Shown here one piece after another: positions 1 to 7,577 of a stretch of 12,525 nt of DNA. The position numbers and the translations under genes are program-made. The DNA lies in assembly GCA_013203525.1 (NCBI GenBank), contig JABMQB010000037.1:1-12525 (forward strand), written 5' to 3'. The notes under the pieces are model-generated. The model was given only the letters and a program-made list of their open reading frames with translations, was not told the origin of the DNA and made no database searches. Each line of letters begins with the position of its first letter. The stretch's first letter is position 1. This DNA is from Mariniphaga sp. (GTDB lineage: Bacteria > Bacteroidota > Bacteroidia > Bacteroidales > Prolixibacteraceae).

Positions 1-23
1 CTAAAATTTTTACTTTTACCCAT
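1..23 (-). CDS. possible start of a gene running off the left edge
   Basis: On the minus strand an ATG at 23-21 is preceded by a purine-rich stretch (AAAGAAAGAC) and its frame stays open to the window edge. Only seven codons are visible (MGKSKNF), so no product can be named. It may be chance. The hairpin at 62-91 separates it from the YceI gene upstream. Confidence 0.2.
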
Positions 24-61
24 GTCTTTCTTTTTTGTGTCGTAACTCAAAAGTAGACATC

Positions 62-91
62 CCGGGTTAGGCTGCAAAATACCTGACCCGG
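62..91. terminator. hairpin immediately after the second YceI stop codon
   Basis: CCGGGTTAGG (62-71) and CCTGACCCGG (82-91) form a 10-bp stem around a 10-base loop. Nine pairs are Watson-Crick. The tenth is a G-U wobble in plus-strand RNA and a C-A mismatch in minus-strand RNA. It abuts the stop codon of the gene at 92-550. There is no clean U-tract on either side, so termination is plausible rather than certain; the GC-rich stem stands out in an AT-rich region. Confidence 0.45.
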
Positions 92-550
92 TTAATTAGT
101 TTTACCGGACAACAGTGATTTTATATATGTAAAATCCTCCTTTTTTGAAATTTGCACCTTAACTTCTATTTCTTTTGTGACTCCATGTATGGTTAGACTG
201 CCTGATACACCTGCCTCAATTTCTTCGATGATATTGGATATGTCTTGCAAAATTTTTCCTTGAAATGTAGCTTTTGGGAACCGATCACTCTCAAGGTATT
301 TTTCATTAAAATGTTCCTGCATTAAATCATCCTCAAATTCAAAGGATTTAATATCAATTGTAGTTTCAATATTCCTGTTTTGAACATCCAGTTTCACAAA
401 TACTTTTTCTGTTATTGCTTCTATGTCAGACACAATTGTTTTCGTGTAGAATTCAATTTTACCATGGTCAAAAGTAAGTATTTGAGCATGCAGGTTATTT
501 AATGAAAAAAGAAATCCTGCAACTATTAAGTATTTAATCAAACATTTCAT
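92..550 (-). CDS. YceI-family secreted protein, C-terminally short
   Basis: 152 residues with a signal peptide of about 22 residues ending in HAQ, so exported to the periplasm or outer membrane. The central part carries family hallmarks: the QEHFNEKYLESDRFPKATF block (residues about 78-96) and the SLTIHGVTKEIEVKV strand pair (about 117-131). YceI proteins are lipocalin-like barrels that bind isoprenoid-type lipids; the physiological role here is unknown. Full-length relatives run on for roughly 35-40 more residues, with closing strands usually containing an LxDYxIxIP-type segment. This protein instead ends in KSLLSGKTN, and I could not find the missing strands in the other two frames before position 1. 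It begins two bases after the stop of the longer YceI gene, so the pair is surely co-transcribed. Whether the short form folds is uncertain. Confidence 0.85.
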   Translation of the reverse strand: MKCLIKYLIVAGFLFSLNNLHAQILTFDHGKIEFYTKTIVSDIEAITEKVFVKLDVQNRNIETTIDIKSFEFEDDLMQEHFNEKYLESDRFPKATFQGKILQDISNIIEEIEAGVSGSLTIHGVTKEIEVKVQISKKEDFTYIKSLLSGKTN

Positions 551-552
551 TA

Positions 553-1125
553 TTATTCCTCAATCCTCATTTGATATAGTAAATGGCCAACAACTTTAAT
601 TGTTTCACCTAATCTGGGACTTCCCCAATCCAAACCAAAATCAGTCCGGTTTAATTTAATTGTTACCTCTAAACCAAACAAATAACTTCTTCTGCCTTTT
701 TTAAAACCTTTAACCCGAAAATATGCATCCTGATCCTTTTCAACGCCATTGACAGTTAGTTTGCCGGATGAAATGTATGTGCTGTCGGAGGTTGCCTTTG
801 CCATAGAGGAAGAAAATGTTATTTCCGGGAAATTCTCAGCATCAAAAAACCGTTCTCCCCTCAACTGTTCAGAAAGATTTTCAGCTATTACTTCAACACT
901 TTTTGGATCAACCTTCAGATAAAAAGTTGCATCAGATAAATCTTCCTTCGAAGAGGTTATTATATTACCTTCAAAAACCTTAAATTCACCTGTTCGAATT
1001 GAAAAGTCTTCCCATCCTACTTCAAAACGTATATTTGAATGTGCATTGTCGATTGTCCAGGTTTCCTGAGCAACGGATGAAATATAAAGTAAAAGGAATA
1101 AAAAAAATAAATTGAATTGTTTCAT
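553..1125 (-). CDS. YceI-family secreted protein
   Basis: 190 residues, normal for the family. A signal peptide (about residues 1-20, hydrophobic LFFLFLLLY core, ending SVAQ) predicts export. Mature-protein motifs are WTIDNAHSNIRFEV at the N-terminus, FFDAENFPEITF (about 93-104), GKLTVNGVEKD (about 121-131) and LNRTDFGLDWG (about 158-168), the usual strand signatures of YceI lipocalin-like proteins that bind long-chain isoprenoid or fatty-acid-like ligands. It is the first gene of a two-gene minus-strand operon with the shorter YceI gene 2 bp downstream. A 14-bp palindrome about 118 bp upstream could be a regulator site. I saw no convincing -7 element in the 208-bp leader. The family assignment is firm; the ligand is not known. 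Confidence 0.9.
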   Translation of the reverse strand: MKQFNLFFLFLLLYISSVAQETWTIDNAHSNIRFEVGWEDFSIRTGEFKVFEGNIITSSKEDLSDATFYLKVDPKSVEVIAENLSEQLRGERFFDAENFPEITFSSSMAKATSDSTYISSGKLTVNGVEKDQDAYFRVKGFKKGRRSYLFGLEVTIKLNRTDFGLDWGSPRLGETIKVVGHLLYQMRIEE

Positions 1126-1242
1126 TTATGTTTAAAATTTAAAGATTAATAGTTGATATACATTAAGAAACATCGACATTAATTATTTGTTTACTAACCG
1201 AATGGCATTAACAAACTTTTAACTTTTTTTCCTTTCATACAA

Positions 1243-1256
1243 ATTCAGTACTGAAT
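1243..1256. promoter_or_regulatory. 14-bp perfect palindrome upstream of the YceI operon
   Basis: ATTCAGTACTGAAT is perfectly self-complementary. It lies 118 bp upstream of the YceI start codon and 77 bp past the stop of the M23 gene. Without flanking stem extension or a T-tract it looks more like a dimeric-regulator operator than a terminator. The regulator is unknown and not encoded in this window. The rest of 1126-1333 shows nothing else I can support. Confidence 0.35.
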
Positions 1257-1333
1257 GTCAATTTATTAATTTTGATGAACTGACTTGTTAAAAATATAGA
1301 ATAAGAAATATTTATATTGAATAATTCATTTTT

Positions 1334-2686
1334 TCAGGGCGAGAGAATCCATCCGTTCCTTCCTCCAAGGGTTTTACCGTAAATGAACTTCTTATATTTT
1401 CCGAGCACTTCAAATATATCTCCCGATTTTATATTAGTCATTTGTATAGCATTCTTGTCGGGAGTTTCCAAAAAGACGATAGCCTCTGTCGCAATCTCTT
1501 GAAACAATGGATCGTTGATTATTTCAATCTGGTTTTCCGCAATATAACCAGATGAGTTGTTGGGTAATATTACTCTGCAAAACTTACCTGCAAGTGCTGT
1601 TACCTTCATCATAGAATGTTTTTCAAGCGTATCAACAGGCAGGCTTTTAATAGTTGGTAAAGATTTAATAATTACATTTTGTTTTGATCGAACCATCTTG
1701 CCAAGAAATAAAGTATCTCCTGAAATTTTATCTGGTTCAATATCAGTTTCTGCAATAAAATGAAGCGGATCGATTGGTCCGCGGCTGTAAATTCCAAAAT
1801 GCAGGTGGGGAGGAGTAGTTTTAGCATTTCCTGTATTTCCAACTGTTCCTATAATTTGTCCTGCAACAACTCTGGTTCCTGTCGTAACTTCCTGTGTTTC
1901 AAGATGTGCAAAATATAGTGACATCGATCGGATTGAATCATATAACCAAACATACCTGCCACCAATATCGCCAACTCCTACCCTTCTTACAGTTGAATTA
2001 GAAGGAGCAACAACGGAAGTATGCCTTGCTGCAAAAATATCAACACCATGATGTCGTCTTCTACCTGCATCTCTTGAAGCCCCAAAAAAACTTTGAATAG
2101 CACGACTGTTTTTCCCCGTTACCGGAAATCCAATTGAAGGAACTTCCCTGATCAAAATCCTGAACCTTCCACCTCGTAATAATTCAGGTTGTATGCGCAG
2201 AACATAGTCTGCATCACGTCTGGGTTCAAACTCAAGACGATGATTTTCAATATCAGCCGTTGCTACATGTATCCATTCAGATATCGAATCACCCCTCATT
2301 CTGAAAAGGTCAGTAAAAAGAAGCAGCGAGTCAACAGAATTTACAAATATTTCAACTTCAATTCGTAATCCTCGTTGTACAAAAAAACTGTACCCAGTGG
2401 CTTCAGCACTATTTGGATTCCAATAGAATTCCTCTTCAAAAGGAAGATTAATATCAATAGGTTCTTTCAGGGATTTTGTTCCTGCTTTTTTCCATTCACG
2501 ACCTAGAGCAGTTTGGGCTATGTTCGCCTGTTCAAGTGCATGCTCATAAGCTTCATATTCTGTTCGTGGCATGAATGCCTCAGGTACAATTTCTTCTTTA
2601 CAGCCAATACTAAAAAGAATAAAAAAGATGGTGCAAAGTATTAACCAGTGGTTCTTACCCGCTAAATTTAAATTTTTGTTTCCCAT
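1334..2686 (-). CDS. M23 peptidase-domain lipoprotein with C-terminal SH3-like region
   Basis: 450 residues. Hydrophobic residues 14-28 end in a lipobox (FSIGC), giving Cys29 as the lipidated residue. The mature N-terminus reads C-K-E-E, matching the Lys followed by acidic pair of the Bacteroidota lipoprotein export signal, so surface display is likely. Residues about 40-185 form a conserved-looking but unrecognised domain. The M23 (LytM/lysostaphin) metallopeptidase domain spans about 190-310: zinc ligands His213 and Asp216 (HHGVD), catalytic-type His261 (YFAHLE), a GQIIGTVGNTG segment, and HLH at 294-296 ending in zinc ligand His296. All expected residues are present, so an active peptidoglycan endopeptidase is probable. 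Residues about 325-450 resemble two SH3b-like repeats (each near G-Y-I or N-G-W-I) that could bind cell wall. It is a single-gene unit. Confidence 0.9.
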   Translation of the reverse strand: MGNKNLNLAGKNHWLILCTIFFILFSIGCKEEIVPEAFMPRTEYEAYEHALEQANIAQTALGREWKKAGTKSLKEPIDINLPFEEEFYWNPNSAEATGYSFFVQRGLRIEVEIFVNSVDSLLLFTDLFRMRGDSISEWIHVATADIENHRLEFEPRRDADYVLRIQPELLRGGRFRILIREVPSIGFPVTGKNSRAIQSFFGASRDAGRRRHHGVDIFAARHTSVVAPSNSTVRRVGVGDIGGRYVWLYDSIRSMSLYFAHLETQEVTTGTRVVAGQIIGTVGNTGNAKTTPPHLHFGIYSRGPIDPLHFIAETDIEPDKISGDTLFLGKMVRSKQNVIIKSLPTIKSLPVDTLEKHSMMKVTALAGKFCRVILPNNSSGYIAENQIEIINDPLFQEIATEAIVFLETPDKNAIQMTNIKSGDIFEVLGKYKKFIYGKTLGGRNGWILSP

Positions 2687-2850
2687 GGCATAAAAAGAAA
2701 TCTTACTGAATATATTATAAGATAATTAACGTTGTACTTAAAATTATAGTTCATGAATCGAAATCTTAATGTTGATCTCCAAATTATTTTTCATTTACAA
2801 TATTATTCAATAAAAAAGATTTTTCAAATTTTTTGTTTGAATAGTTATTT

Positions 2851-2960
2851 AAAAAAAGCTGACCATTTCTAATCAGCTTTTTAGCTCCCCTAACAGAAGA
2901 AAGTTGTAACCATGCTTATAAATTAAACATAGCAAAAATATGGTAATTTACACCATCCTT
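2851..2960 (-). repeat. tRNA-like/terminator repeat, copy A
   Basis: The hairpin is followed on the plus strand by a tail at 2884-2911 that starts GCTCCCCTAACAG and ends AGTTGTAACC, shared with the other copies. Read on the minus strand the tail resembles a tRNA T-arm plus GGGGAGC acceptor strand. Further out, ATGGT (2940-2944) and ACCAT (2952-2956) enclose exactly seven bases, the 5-bp-stem/7-base-loop geometry of a tRNA arm. The acceptor stem cannot close, so this is a relic and not a working tRNA. The remainder of 2687-3052 holds nothing I recognise. Confidence 0.6.
2853..2882 (-). terminator. terminator hairpin of repeat copy A
   Basis: AAAAAGCTGA (2853-2862) pairs perfectly with TCAGCTTTTT (2873-2882) around loop CCATTTCTAA. 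Read on the minus strand it ends in a run of seven T, a good rho-independent terminator, and lies about 170 bp downstream of the CE15 gene's stop codon. The A-tract on the other side makes it potentially bidirectional. Confidence 0.75.
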
Positions 2961-3052
2961 AAAACTTGGACTTATTTTAATAAATAATTTATCATTCATT
3001 TAAATGAAGGTGGTTTATTCTATTAGAATTTACAAAAGTGGAAAAACAGATT

Positions 3053-4297
3053 TTATTCCGATAAAATCGGATCACCGGTTCCCCACCACTTCGTCCAACG
3101 GGAAAAGTTAACATCCTTATATGGATTGGTCGTTACGTTTGTATTTGCAGACATATCTCCCAGAAGAAACTTATCCACAAAAGCCTCAACCTCTGATCTT
3201 TGGCTGACGGGCAGAGAACAATGACGATGTCCGGCAACAATCGAAAAGCCAAATCTGTCAGATATTCCAAAATTTTTCCAAACCTTATGTGCAGCTCTGC
3301 AGGAGACATAGCCTGACTCATCTGCCAGCCACTCATAATCCGGATTTCCAAGCAATAATAACGCGCGGGGGGCAACCATAGCCATTAGCTCATGATGATC
3401 GTATGGTAGTTTCGAAACCGCTTTGGAAAACTGAAACATTTCTTCAATAAACCAAACGTGACTTGTGTTACCCAGTGTTTCCACATTTCCAAGGGTCTCA
3501 GAGACGCGCCAGGCTGCAGCGCCACCACCACCCGATTCCTGTGCAATTGTAAGTGCGATACGCTCGTCAAACGCCCCGGCAAAAAGAGCCATCTTGCCAG
3601 CAAAGGAGCACCCGGTTACCGCCAGGTGTTTAAAATCTATATTCAGATCCGACGAAACAAGTTCTAATCCATCTATTATGCGGCTTACTCCCCATGACCA
3701 TGCACTATAAGCACCCATATAAGTAAGATCAGGGTAAAGCTTGTTGATAGGTTCCTCTCCGCGGGTTTGTCCATGAGCCATTACCTGTCCAAAGTTGAAT
3801 GAAATTTGGGCAATATCGCGACTGGAAAAGATGTCGGATGGGAGACTGCCGGAACCCCGGCCTATTCCTATAACTGCAGGGAAGGGACCATCTCCGGATG
3901 GAAGAGTAATTGCCGATGTAAGTGTTAATGTATTTCCATTCACAGTTACATTTACTGTCAATGTGTCCTCTGAATAACTGGCTACTATATTCTCTGGACG
4001 AACAGGTTTTTTTCCGATCTCAAAATGTTCAATCTCAGCTTTGATTTCAGCACGTCGGTATTTCCAATTATCAAAAGTAATATCCCGACCACTTCCATCA
4101 GACCACTCGAACGGGTCGGTAAGAGGATTAATGGTCGGAAGTTCGTCGAAAGCTGGCAAATGCGGAATTGGACGTTCCACGCCTGTATTTTCAACATCAT
4201 AAACCAATGGGACTTCTTGGGCGAATACATTGACTGCCACAAATATATTTATTAAAATCACCAACAGGCAAGCATTGATTTTCATTTTTGTTCTCAT
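3053..4297 (-). CDS. CE15-type glucuronoyl esterase-like secreted protein
   Basis: 414 residues with a signal peptide (about 1-27, ending FAQ). The alpha/beta-hydrolase core carries the family 15 carbohydrate-esterase nucleophile elbow GCSFAGK (229-235, nucleophile Ser231), the following QESGGGG block with candidate acid Glu254, and AGHRHCSLP near the C-terminus with candidate catalytic His357 or His359. GNPDYEWLADESGY (about 317-330) matches a conserved loop of the family. Such enzymes cleave ester bonds between 4-O-methyl-glucuronic acid of xylan and lignin alcohols, outside the cytoplasm. One oddity: the residue after the nucleophile is Phe232 where most members have Arg (GCSRxGK). It is a single gene between repeat copies A and B, and copy A supplies its probable terminator. 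Family assignment is strong; activity on glucuronoyl esters is inferred. Confidence 0.88.
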   Translation of the reverse strand: MRTKMKINACLLVILINIFVAVNVFAQEVPLVYDVENTGVERPIPHLPAFDELPTINPLTDPFEWSDGSGRDITFDNWKYRRAEIKAEIEHFEIGKKPVRPENIVASYSEDTLTVNVTVNGNTLTLTSAITLPSGDGPFPAVIGIGRGSGSLPSDIFSSRDIAQISFNFGQVMAHGQTRGEEPINKLYPDLTYMGAYSAWSWGVSRIIDGLELVSSDLNIDFKHLAVTGCSFAGKMALFAGAFDERIALTIAQESGGGGAAAWRVSETLGNVETLGNTSHVWFIEEMFQFSKAVSKLPYDHHELMAMVAPRALLLLGNPDYEWLADESGYVSCRAAHKVWKNFGISDRFGFSIVAGHRHCSLPVSQRSEVEAFVDKFLLGDMSANTNVTTNPYKDVNFSRWTKWWGTGDPILSE

Positions 4298-4525
4298 TCC
4301 AGTTTATATTTAAATATACTTGATTAATATCTTTACTAATAATAATTTATCTTATACTGAAAAATAGTCATTCTTCCATACTTTAAAAAATATGCAACTA
4401 ATTTGTTCATATTGAATCTAATTTTTTATTTTGTTAAATATAAACAAAATGATTTATTTATAAGACATTCGATGCCTGCCTGTCAGCAGACAAGTAATTC
4501 GCTGACTTTGTCGGGATTCATTTAA

Positions 4526-4567
4526 AAAAAGGCATAAAAAAAGTCAACCATTTCTGATTGGCCTTTT
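4526..4567 (-). terminator. terminator-like hairpin of repeat copy B
   Basis: AAAAAGGC (4526-4533) can pair with GCCTTTTT (4560-4567). An inner alternative pairs GTCAA with TTGGC around CCATTTCTGA, the same loop as copies A and E. Minus-strand transcripts leaving the GH92-like gene would meet it about 85-125 bp after the stop and end in T-rich sequence. It is less perfect than A, D or E. Confidence 0.55.
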
Positions 4568-4640
4568 TGCTCCCCTGACAGTCGGAAGTTGCAATATTTT
4601 TTTTTATATCAACCTTAATGATTTAACCCTTTTTATTACG
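4526..4640 (-). repeat. tRNA-like/terminator repeat, copy B
   Basis: The tail 4569-4594 (GCTCCCCTGACAG through GTTGCAA) is identical to that of copy C; with the preceding CCTTTTT the identity is 33 bases. Beyond it, AATGATTTAACC (4617-4628) sits where a D-arm would be in a reversed tRNA. It occupies the gap between the GH92-like and CE15 genes. Apart from a GC-richer patch at about 4470-4516 with no clear structure, the rest of 4298-4650 shows nothing further. Confidence 0.6.
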
Positions 4641-4650
4641 ATTCCAGAAA

Positions 4651-6996
4651 TCATTTTAAAAATACCTCTATTGAAGTAATGTCTTTACTTTGAATCGTCA
4701 ATATGTTATTCCGTTTATCAAAATCCCAAGCCTCTATTATTTTATCATTCATCGTTACCCTAACAGGCTTAGAAGAACAATAAATTTTAGTTGTGGCATT
4801 GTTTATTGCTACTTCTATTCGACATTTTAAATGAGAATTTGAAACCAATTCAGAACTCCTAACAAAACCATCTGATGAACTGATATATAGCTCACCTAAT
4901 CTGGATTCCGGGTCATTGCTCATTAATAAGTCAATCGTTACACCAGATACTAGCTTTTCTGCAGGAATAAGGTATGATGGATATATCTTGCCATTGATTT
5001 TTATTTCTTTTATAAATATATTTTCGTCATTGTTGTTCAAAGTTTTAATGGTGATATTCTTTTCGCCATTTTTAATAACTGTTTTAATAAGCGTCGGAGA
5101 AGTAATAATATATTGACCTGCTGGAGATTGCACCGGATAAAGACCAGTCATGCAACAAATTAACCAGCCAGCATTACTGGTATAGTGTGATTTCCACCCA
5201 TTATACGGAGGTTTAGGGCTTACTCCTTCATACATGATCCCTTCATTAAACATTGGTATCCAGGTATTTCGGATGATTTTCTGAGCTTCATTAGCTGCGT
5301 TTGCATAATACAACAAATAAGGATAATGATATTGATAATCGTTAAACCAACTATCATTCATGCAATAATCAATAACTCTACTGACAAACCTTTTCTGTCC
5401 GGGCAAATTTATTAATCCATATGGGTCATGTGGAACGGCAAACATCCAATCTTTATTAGTTCCCTCAAAAAGACCTTGAGGATTTGGATCCCAGTGCCAG
5501 CTTTTGTTATTAATAATTCCCCATGAACCATCTGCATTTTTCACACGGAATAATAGATTTTTTCTGTCCCAAAGATTTTTATAAGAAAGACTCAATCTAT
5601 AATCCCGGTTCATTTCTTCGTCATCACCATTAGCTTTGGCAAGCATCGATAAAGAATGCAATCCGGTTGACCACTCCAGTGTTTCGGAACATGCCTTTCC
5701 CCCTGAGTTTGGTTGAGTAACATATCCAAGGCTGGAAATTGTTGAAGGGAAAAATTTATCATCATTAAAATTACTCTTCAGCGCTTTGTAAATACCGGTA
5801 TAATCAGCCTTTATACCACTTTGAAGAGCTTGTGATATAATTACCGGAATTAACCTTATGTTTCGATGATTAGCAGTAGGTCCGGTAAAAAGGCAAATAT
5901 TACCTTCAACAAATCCATCCCGTTGGTATCTGGCTAGATAAGTATTAACAACATCTTTCATAACTTCCGGATAACTCAGCATCAGGAAAGGATAAGCTGT
6001 TCGGAAATTATCCCATGCGCAACTCTGATATCCACCAATAAATTGCCAATAAGCACTGGAGGCAATCGACAATGGCCGGGGATAATACTTGAGATAAGCA
6101 GATCCCTGACTCCCATTTATTACATTCACCAGCATGGAATATAAGGCAGTGTATGCCATTCGCTTGCTATTTTCTGTGCCTTCTAATCGAACAATGTCAA
6201 TTGTTTTTTCCCAAGCCATTTTACATTGTTGATGGGCTGAATCAAAACCAAAAGGTTCTGTTTTAAGAAAATCGACGGCTTGCTCCATGCTTGTAAATGA
6301 TTCTGATATAGAGACTGTTACAGTTGATGTGTCAAATTGAGCATACATTCCTAACATTAATCCTGAAACCTGATTCATTTCTTCTTTTACTGTTCCAACA
6401 GAATCAATAATTCCGTATCCCATACAAGGCTGGCTAAATTTGATCGTGAAATAAACTCCCTTTTTACCAGGTTCACTTACAGTCGCCTGAATAGTTTTAT
6501 CATCAATTAGTTTTACCGACCTCTCTGTCCATTTGTACAACTTTGCCCAGACATCCATTTTGTGCCTGCTAAAATCAAATACAACATATTTGTTTTTTTC
6601 TTTTTCAGGAAATCTAATTTTGAAAACAGACATGTGCGGAGTAACAGTGATTTCTGCACTAGATGCACCAGATGGTTTATCAGCTAAATATTCAACTATT
6701 AGCCGGGATGGGTCTCCAGCAATTGAAGCACGCCAATCGTCCTCGCCACCCCTGTTGACAACTTTATTCACACAAGGATAAACACGGGGAACCATAGTCA
6801 TTGCATCTGCAATTTCACCTGTATTATTTGAAGTAGCCGCGATAGTGCCAACTGGATACCGGATTAAGCCAACATTATTTTGTACTGCATTGCAATAATC
6901 AAGATTGCTTTGAGCAACAACATTGTTAATTCCAAAAGTGAAAATAATAAAAAATGTAATTTCAAAAACCGGAATTTTGGATTTTAAAAGGTTCAT
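4651..6996 (-). CDS. glycoside hydrolase family 92-like secreted protein
   Basis: 781 residues, the usual length for GH92 alpha-mannosidases, with a signal peptide (about 1-29, ending VVAQ). An N-terminal beta-sandwich region (about 30-250) precedes an (alpha/alpha)6-type catalytic region (about 265-640) and a C-terminal beta region. Family landmarks: AWDNFRTAYPFLML (327-340), GFVEGN (361-366), FEGTNKDWMFAVPHDPYGL (510-528, with Glu511 at the general-acid position), YHYPYLLYYAN (556-566) and TGLYPVQSPAGQY (617-629). GH92 enzymes are calcium-dependent exo-mannosidases. Oddly, the stretch that should read G-D-E-D-N-G upstream of the final Trp is WKSHYTSNAGW (601-611), so both catalytic-base aspartates seem absent. 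It may be inactive, use another base, or belong to a divergent subfamily. Single gene flanked by repeat copies B and C. Confidence 0.8.
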   Translation of the reverse strand: MNLLKSKIPVFEITFFIIFTFGINNVVAQSNLDYCNAVQNNVGLIRYPVGTIAATSNNTGEIADAMTMVPRVYPCVNKVVNRGGEDDWRASIAGDPSRLIVEYLADKPSGASSAEITVTPHMSVFKIRFPEKEKNKYVVFDFSRHKMDVWAKLYKWTERSVKLIDDKTIQATVSEPGKKGVYFTIKFSQPCMGYGIIDSVGTVKEEMNQVSGLMLGMYAQFDTSTVTVSISESFTSMEQAVDFLKTEPFGFDSAHQQCKMAWEKTIDIVRLEGTENSKRMAYTALYSMLVNVINGSQGSAYLKYYPRPLSIASSAYWQFIGGYQSCAWDNFRTAYPFLMLSYPEVMKDVVNTYLARYQRDGFVEGNICLFTGPTANHRNIRLIPVIISQALQSGIKADYTGIYKALKSNFNDDKFFPSTISSLGYVTQPNSGGKACSETLEWSTGLHSLSMLAKANGDDEEMNRDYRLSLSYKNLWDRKNLLFRVKNADGSWGIINNKSWHWDPNPQGLFEGTNKDWMFAVPHDPYGLINLPGQKRFVSRVIDYCMNDSWFNDYQYHYPYLLYYANAANEAQKIIRNTWIPMFNEGIMYEGVSPKPPYNGWKSHYTSNAGWLICCMTGLYPVQSPAGQYIITSPTLIKTVIKNGEKNITIKTLNNNDENIFIKEIKINGKIYPSYLIPAEKLVSGVTIDLLMSNDPESRLGELYISSSDGFVRSSELVSNSHLKCRIEVAINNATTKIYCSSKPVRVTMNDKIIEAWDFDKRNNILTIQSKDITSIEVFLK

Positions 6997-7187
6997 TTCA
7001 GTTTAGATTAGAGTTGATTATAAATGTATAGGATTTATTCATATGAACAAACAACTATGTAAAATATCAAGCTATTGGAGACATTAAATTATTCTTTGAA
7101 ATAATTATGCGTAAATCAATATTTAAACCAAGTTTTTGCAAATTATTTATTAAAACTTCTTAATGCCAGCAAGGTTTTCAAAAATTC

Positions 7188-7345
7188 GGGCACAAAAAAA
7201 GAGGTCGAAACAAGTTTATGAGTTCTTTCGAATACCTAATAAATAAACGCTAAAATGAGAAAAAATGACCTCTTTGTCCTTTTTGCTCCCCTGACAGTCG
7301 GAAGTTGCAACCTGAATTTTGAACAAATCATCTATTCAAAATAAT
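7188..7345 (-). repeat. tRNA-like/terminator repeat, copy C
   Basis: The tail at 7285-7310 is identical to copy B over 33 bases including the preceding CCTTTTT (7278-7284) and continues with CCT. A weak match to a reversed tRNA anticodon/D-arm continues to about 7340 (AATCATCTATTCA). Left of the hairpin, GGGCACAAAAAAAGAGGTC resembles the same part of copy E, so homology extends outside the hairpin. It lies between the divergent starts of the GH92-like and hipB genes. Confidence 0.6.
7198..7275 (-). terminator. hairpin of repeat copy C with a 60-base loop
   Basis: AAAGAGGTC (7198-7206) pairs perfectly with GACCTCTTT (7267-7275), but the loop is 60 bases. Copy D has nearly the same stem closed by only four A, so C looks like a D-type hairpin with inserted sequence. 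Minus-strand reading ends in a T-rich run. No minus-strand gene precedes it, so a present terminator role is doubtful. Confidence 0.4.
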
Positions 7346-7482
7346 ATTTAGCAAATCAATTCTACCAATTTTCAAAAAAATTAATTTTAGGGAAGCTTAC
7401 ACAGTGTTGAATTTGCAGTCAGATAGTCATAAATTTTTTGAAATTTTGACTCTTTTCTTAAAACATCCAGCAACAAACAAAG

Positions 7483-7502
7483 AATCACACTATAATGTGA
7501 TT
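7483..7502. promoter_or_regulatory. inverted repeat 1 upstream of hipB, probable operator
   Basis: AATCACA (7483-7489) and TGTGATT (7496-7502) form a perfect 7-6-7 inverted repeat about 75 bp upstream of the hipB start. HipB proteins autoregulate by binding palindromes in front of their operon, so an operator is the natural reading. Confidence 0.5.
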
Positions 7503-7541
7503 TTAAAATATTGAATTAACTACACCCTTTGCATTTACTCG

Positions 7542-7565
7542 AATATCACATTTAAATATGATATT
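7542..7565. promoter_or_regulatory. inverted repeat 2 upstream of hipB, 24-bp near-perfect palindrome
   Basis: AATATCA (7542-7548) and TGATATT (7559-7565) flank a centre whose core ATTTAAAT is itself palindromic; only 7549/7558 break symmetry. It ends 12 bp before the GTG start, so a bound repressor would cover the start region. The TATCA/TGATA arms recall the TATCC/GGATA operators of E. coli HipB. A related half site, AATCACATTATAA (7605-7617), lies just inside the annotated hipB frame and differs from the left part of repeat 1 by one base. Confidence 0.55.
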
Positions 7566-7577
7566 GCTTGTTTTTTT

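Noticed and set aside
16..60. 15-codon frame from ATG 60 (MSTFELRHKKERHG) as a gene
   Set aside because: Too short, ends at an in-frame stop, no supporting context.
3133..4255. Several open frames of 60-90 codons on both strands within the CE15 gene
   Set aside because: They are shadows of a clear full-length gene with no independent coding signal.
4470..4520. GC-richer patch (GCCTGCCTGTCAGCAGAC) as a REP-type element
   Set aside because: Only a 4-bp stem can be formed and no second copy was seen in the window.
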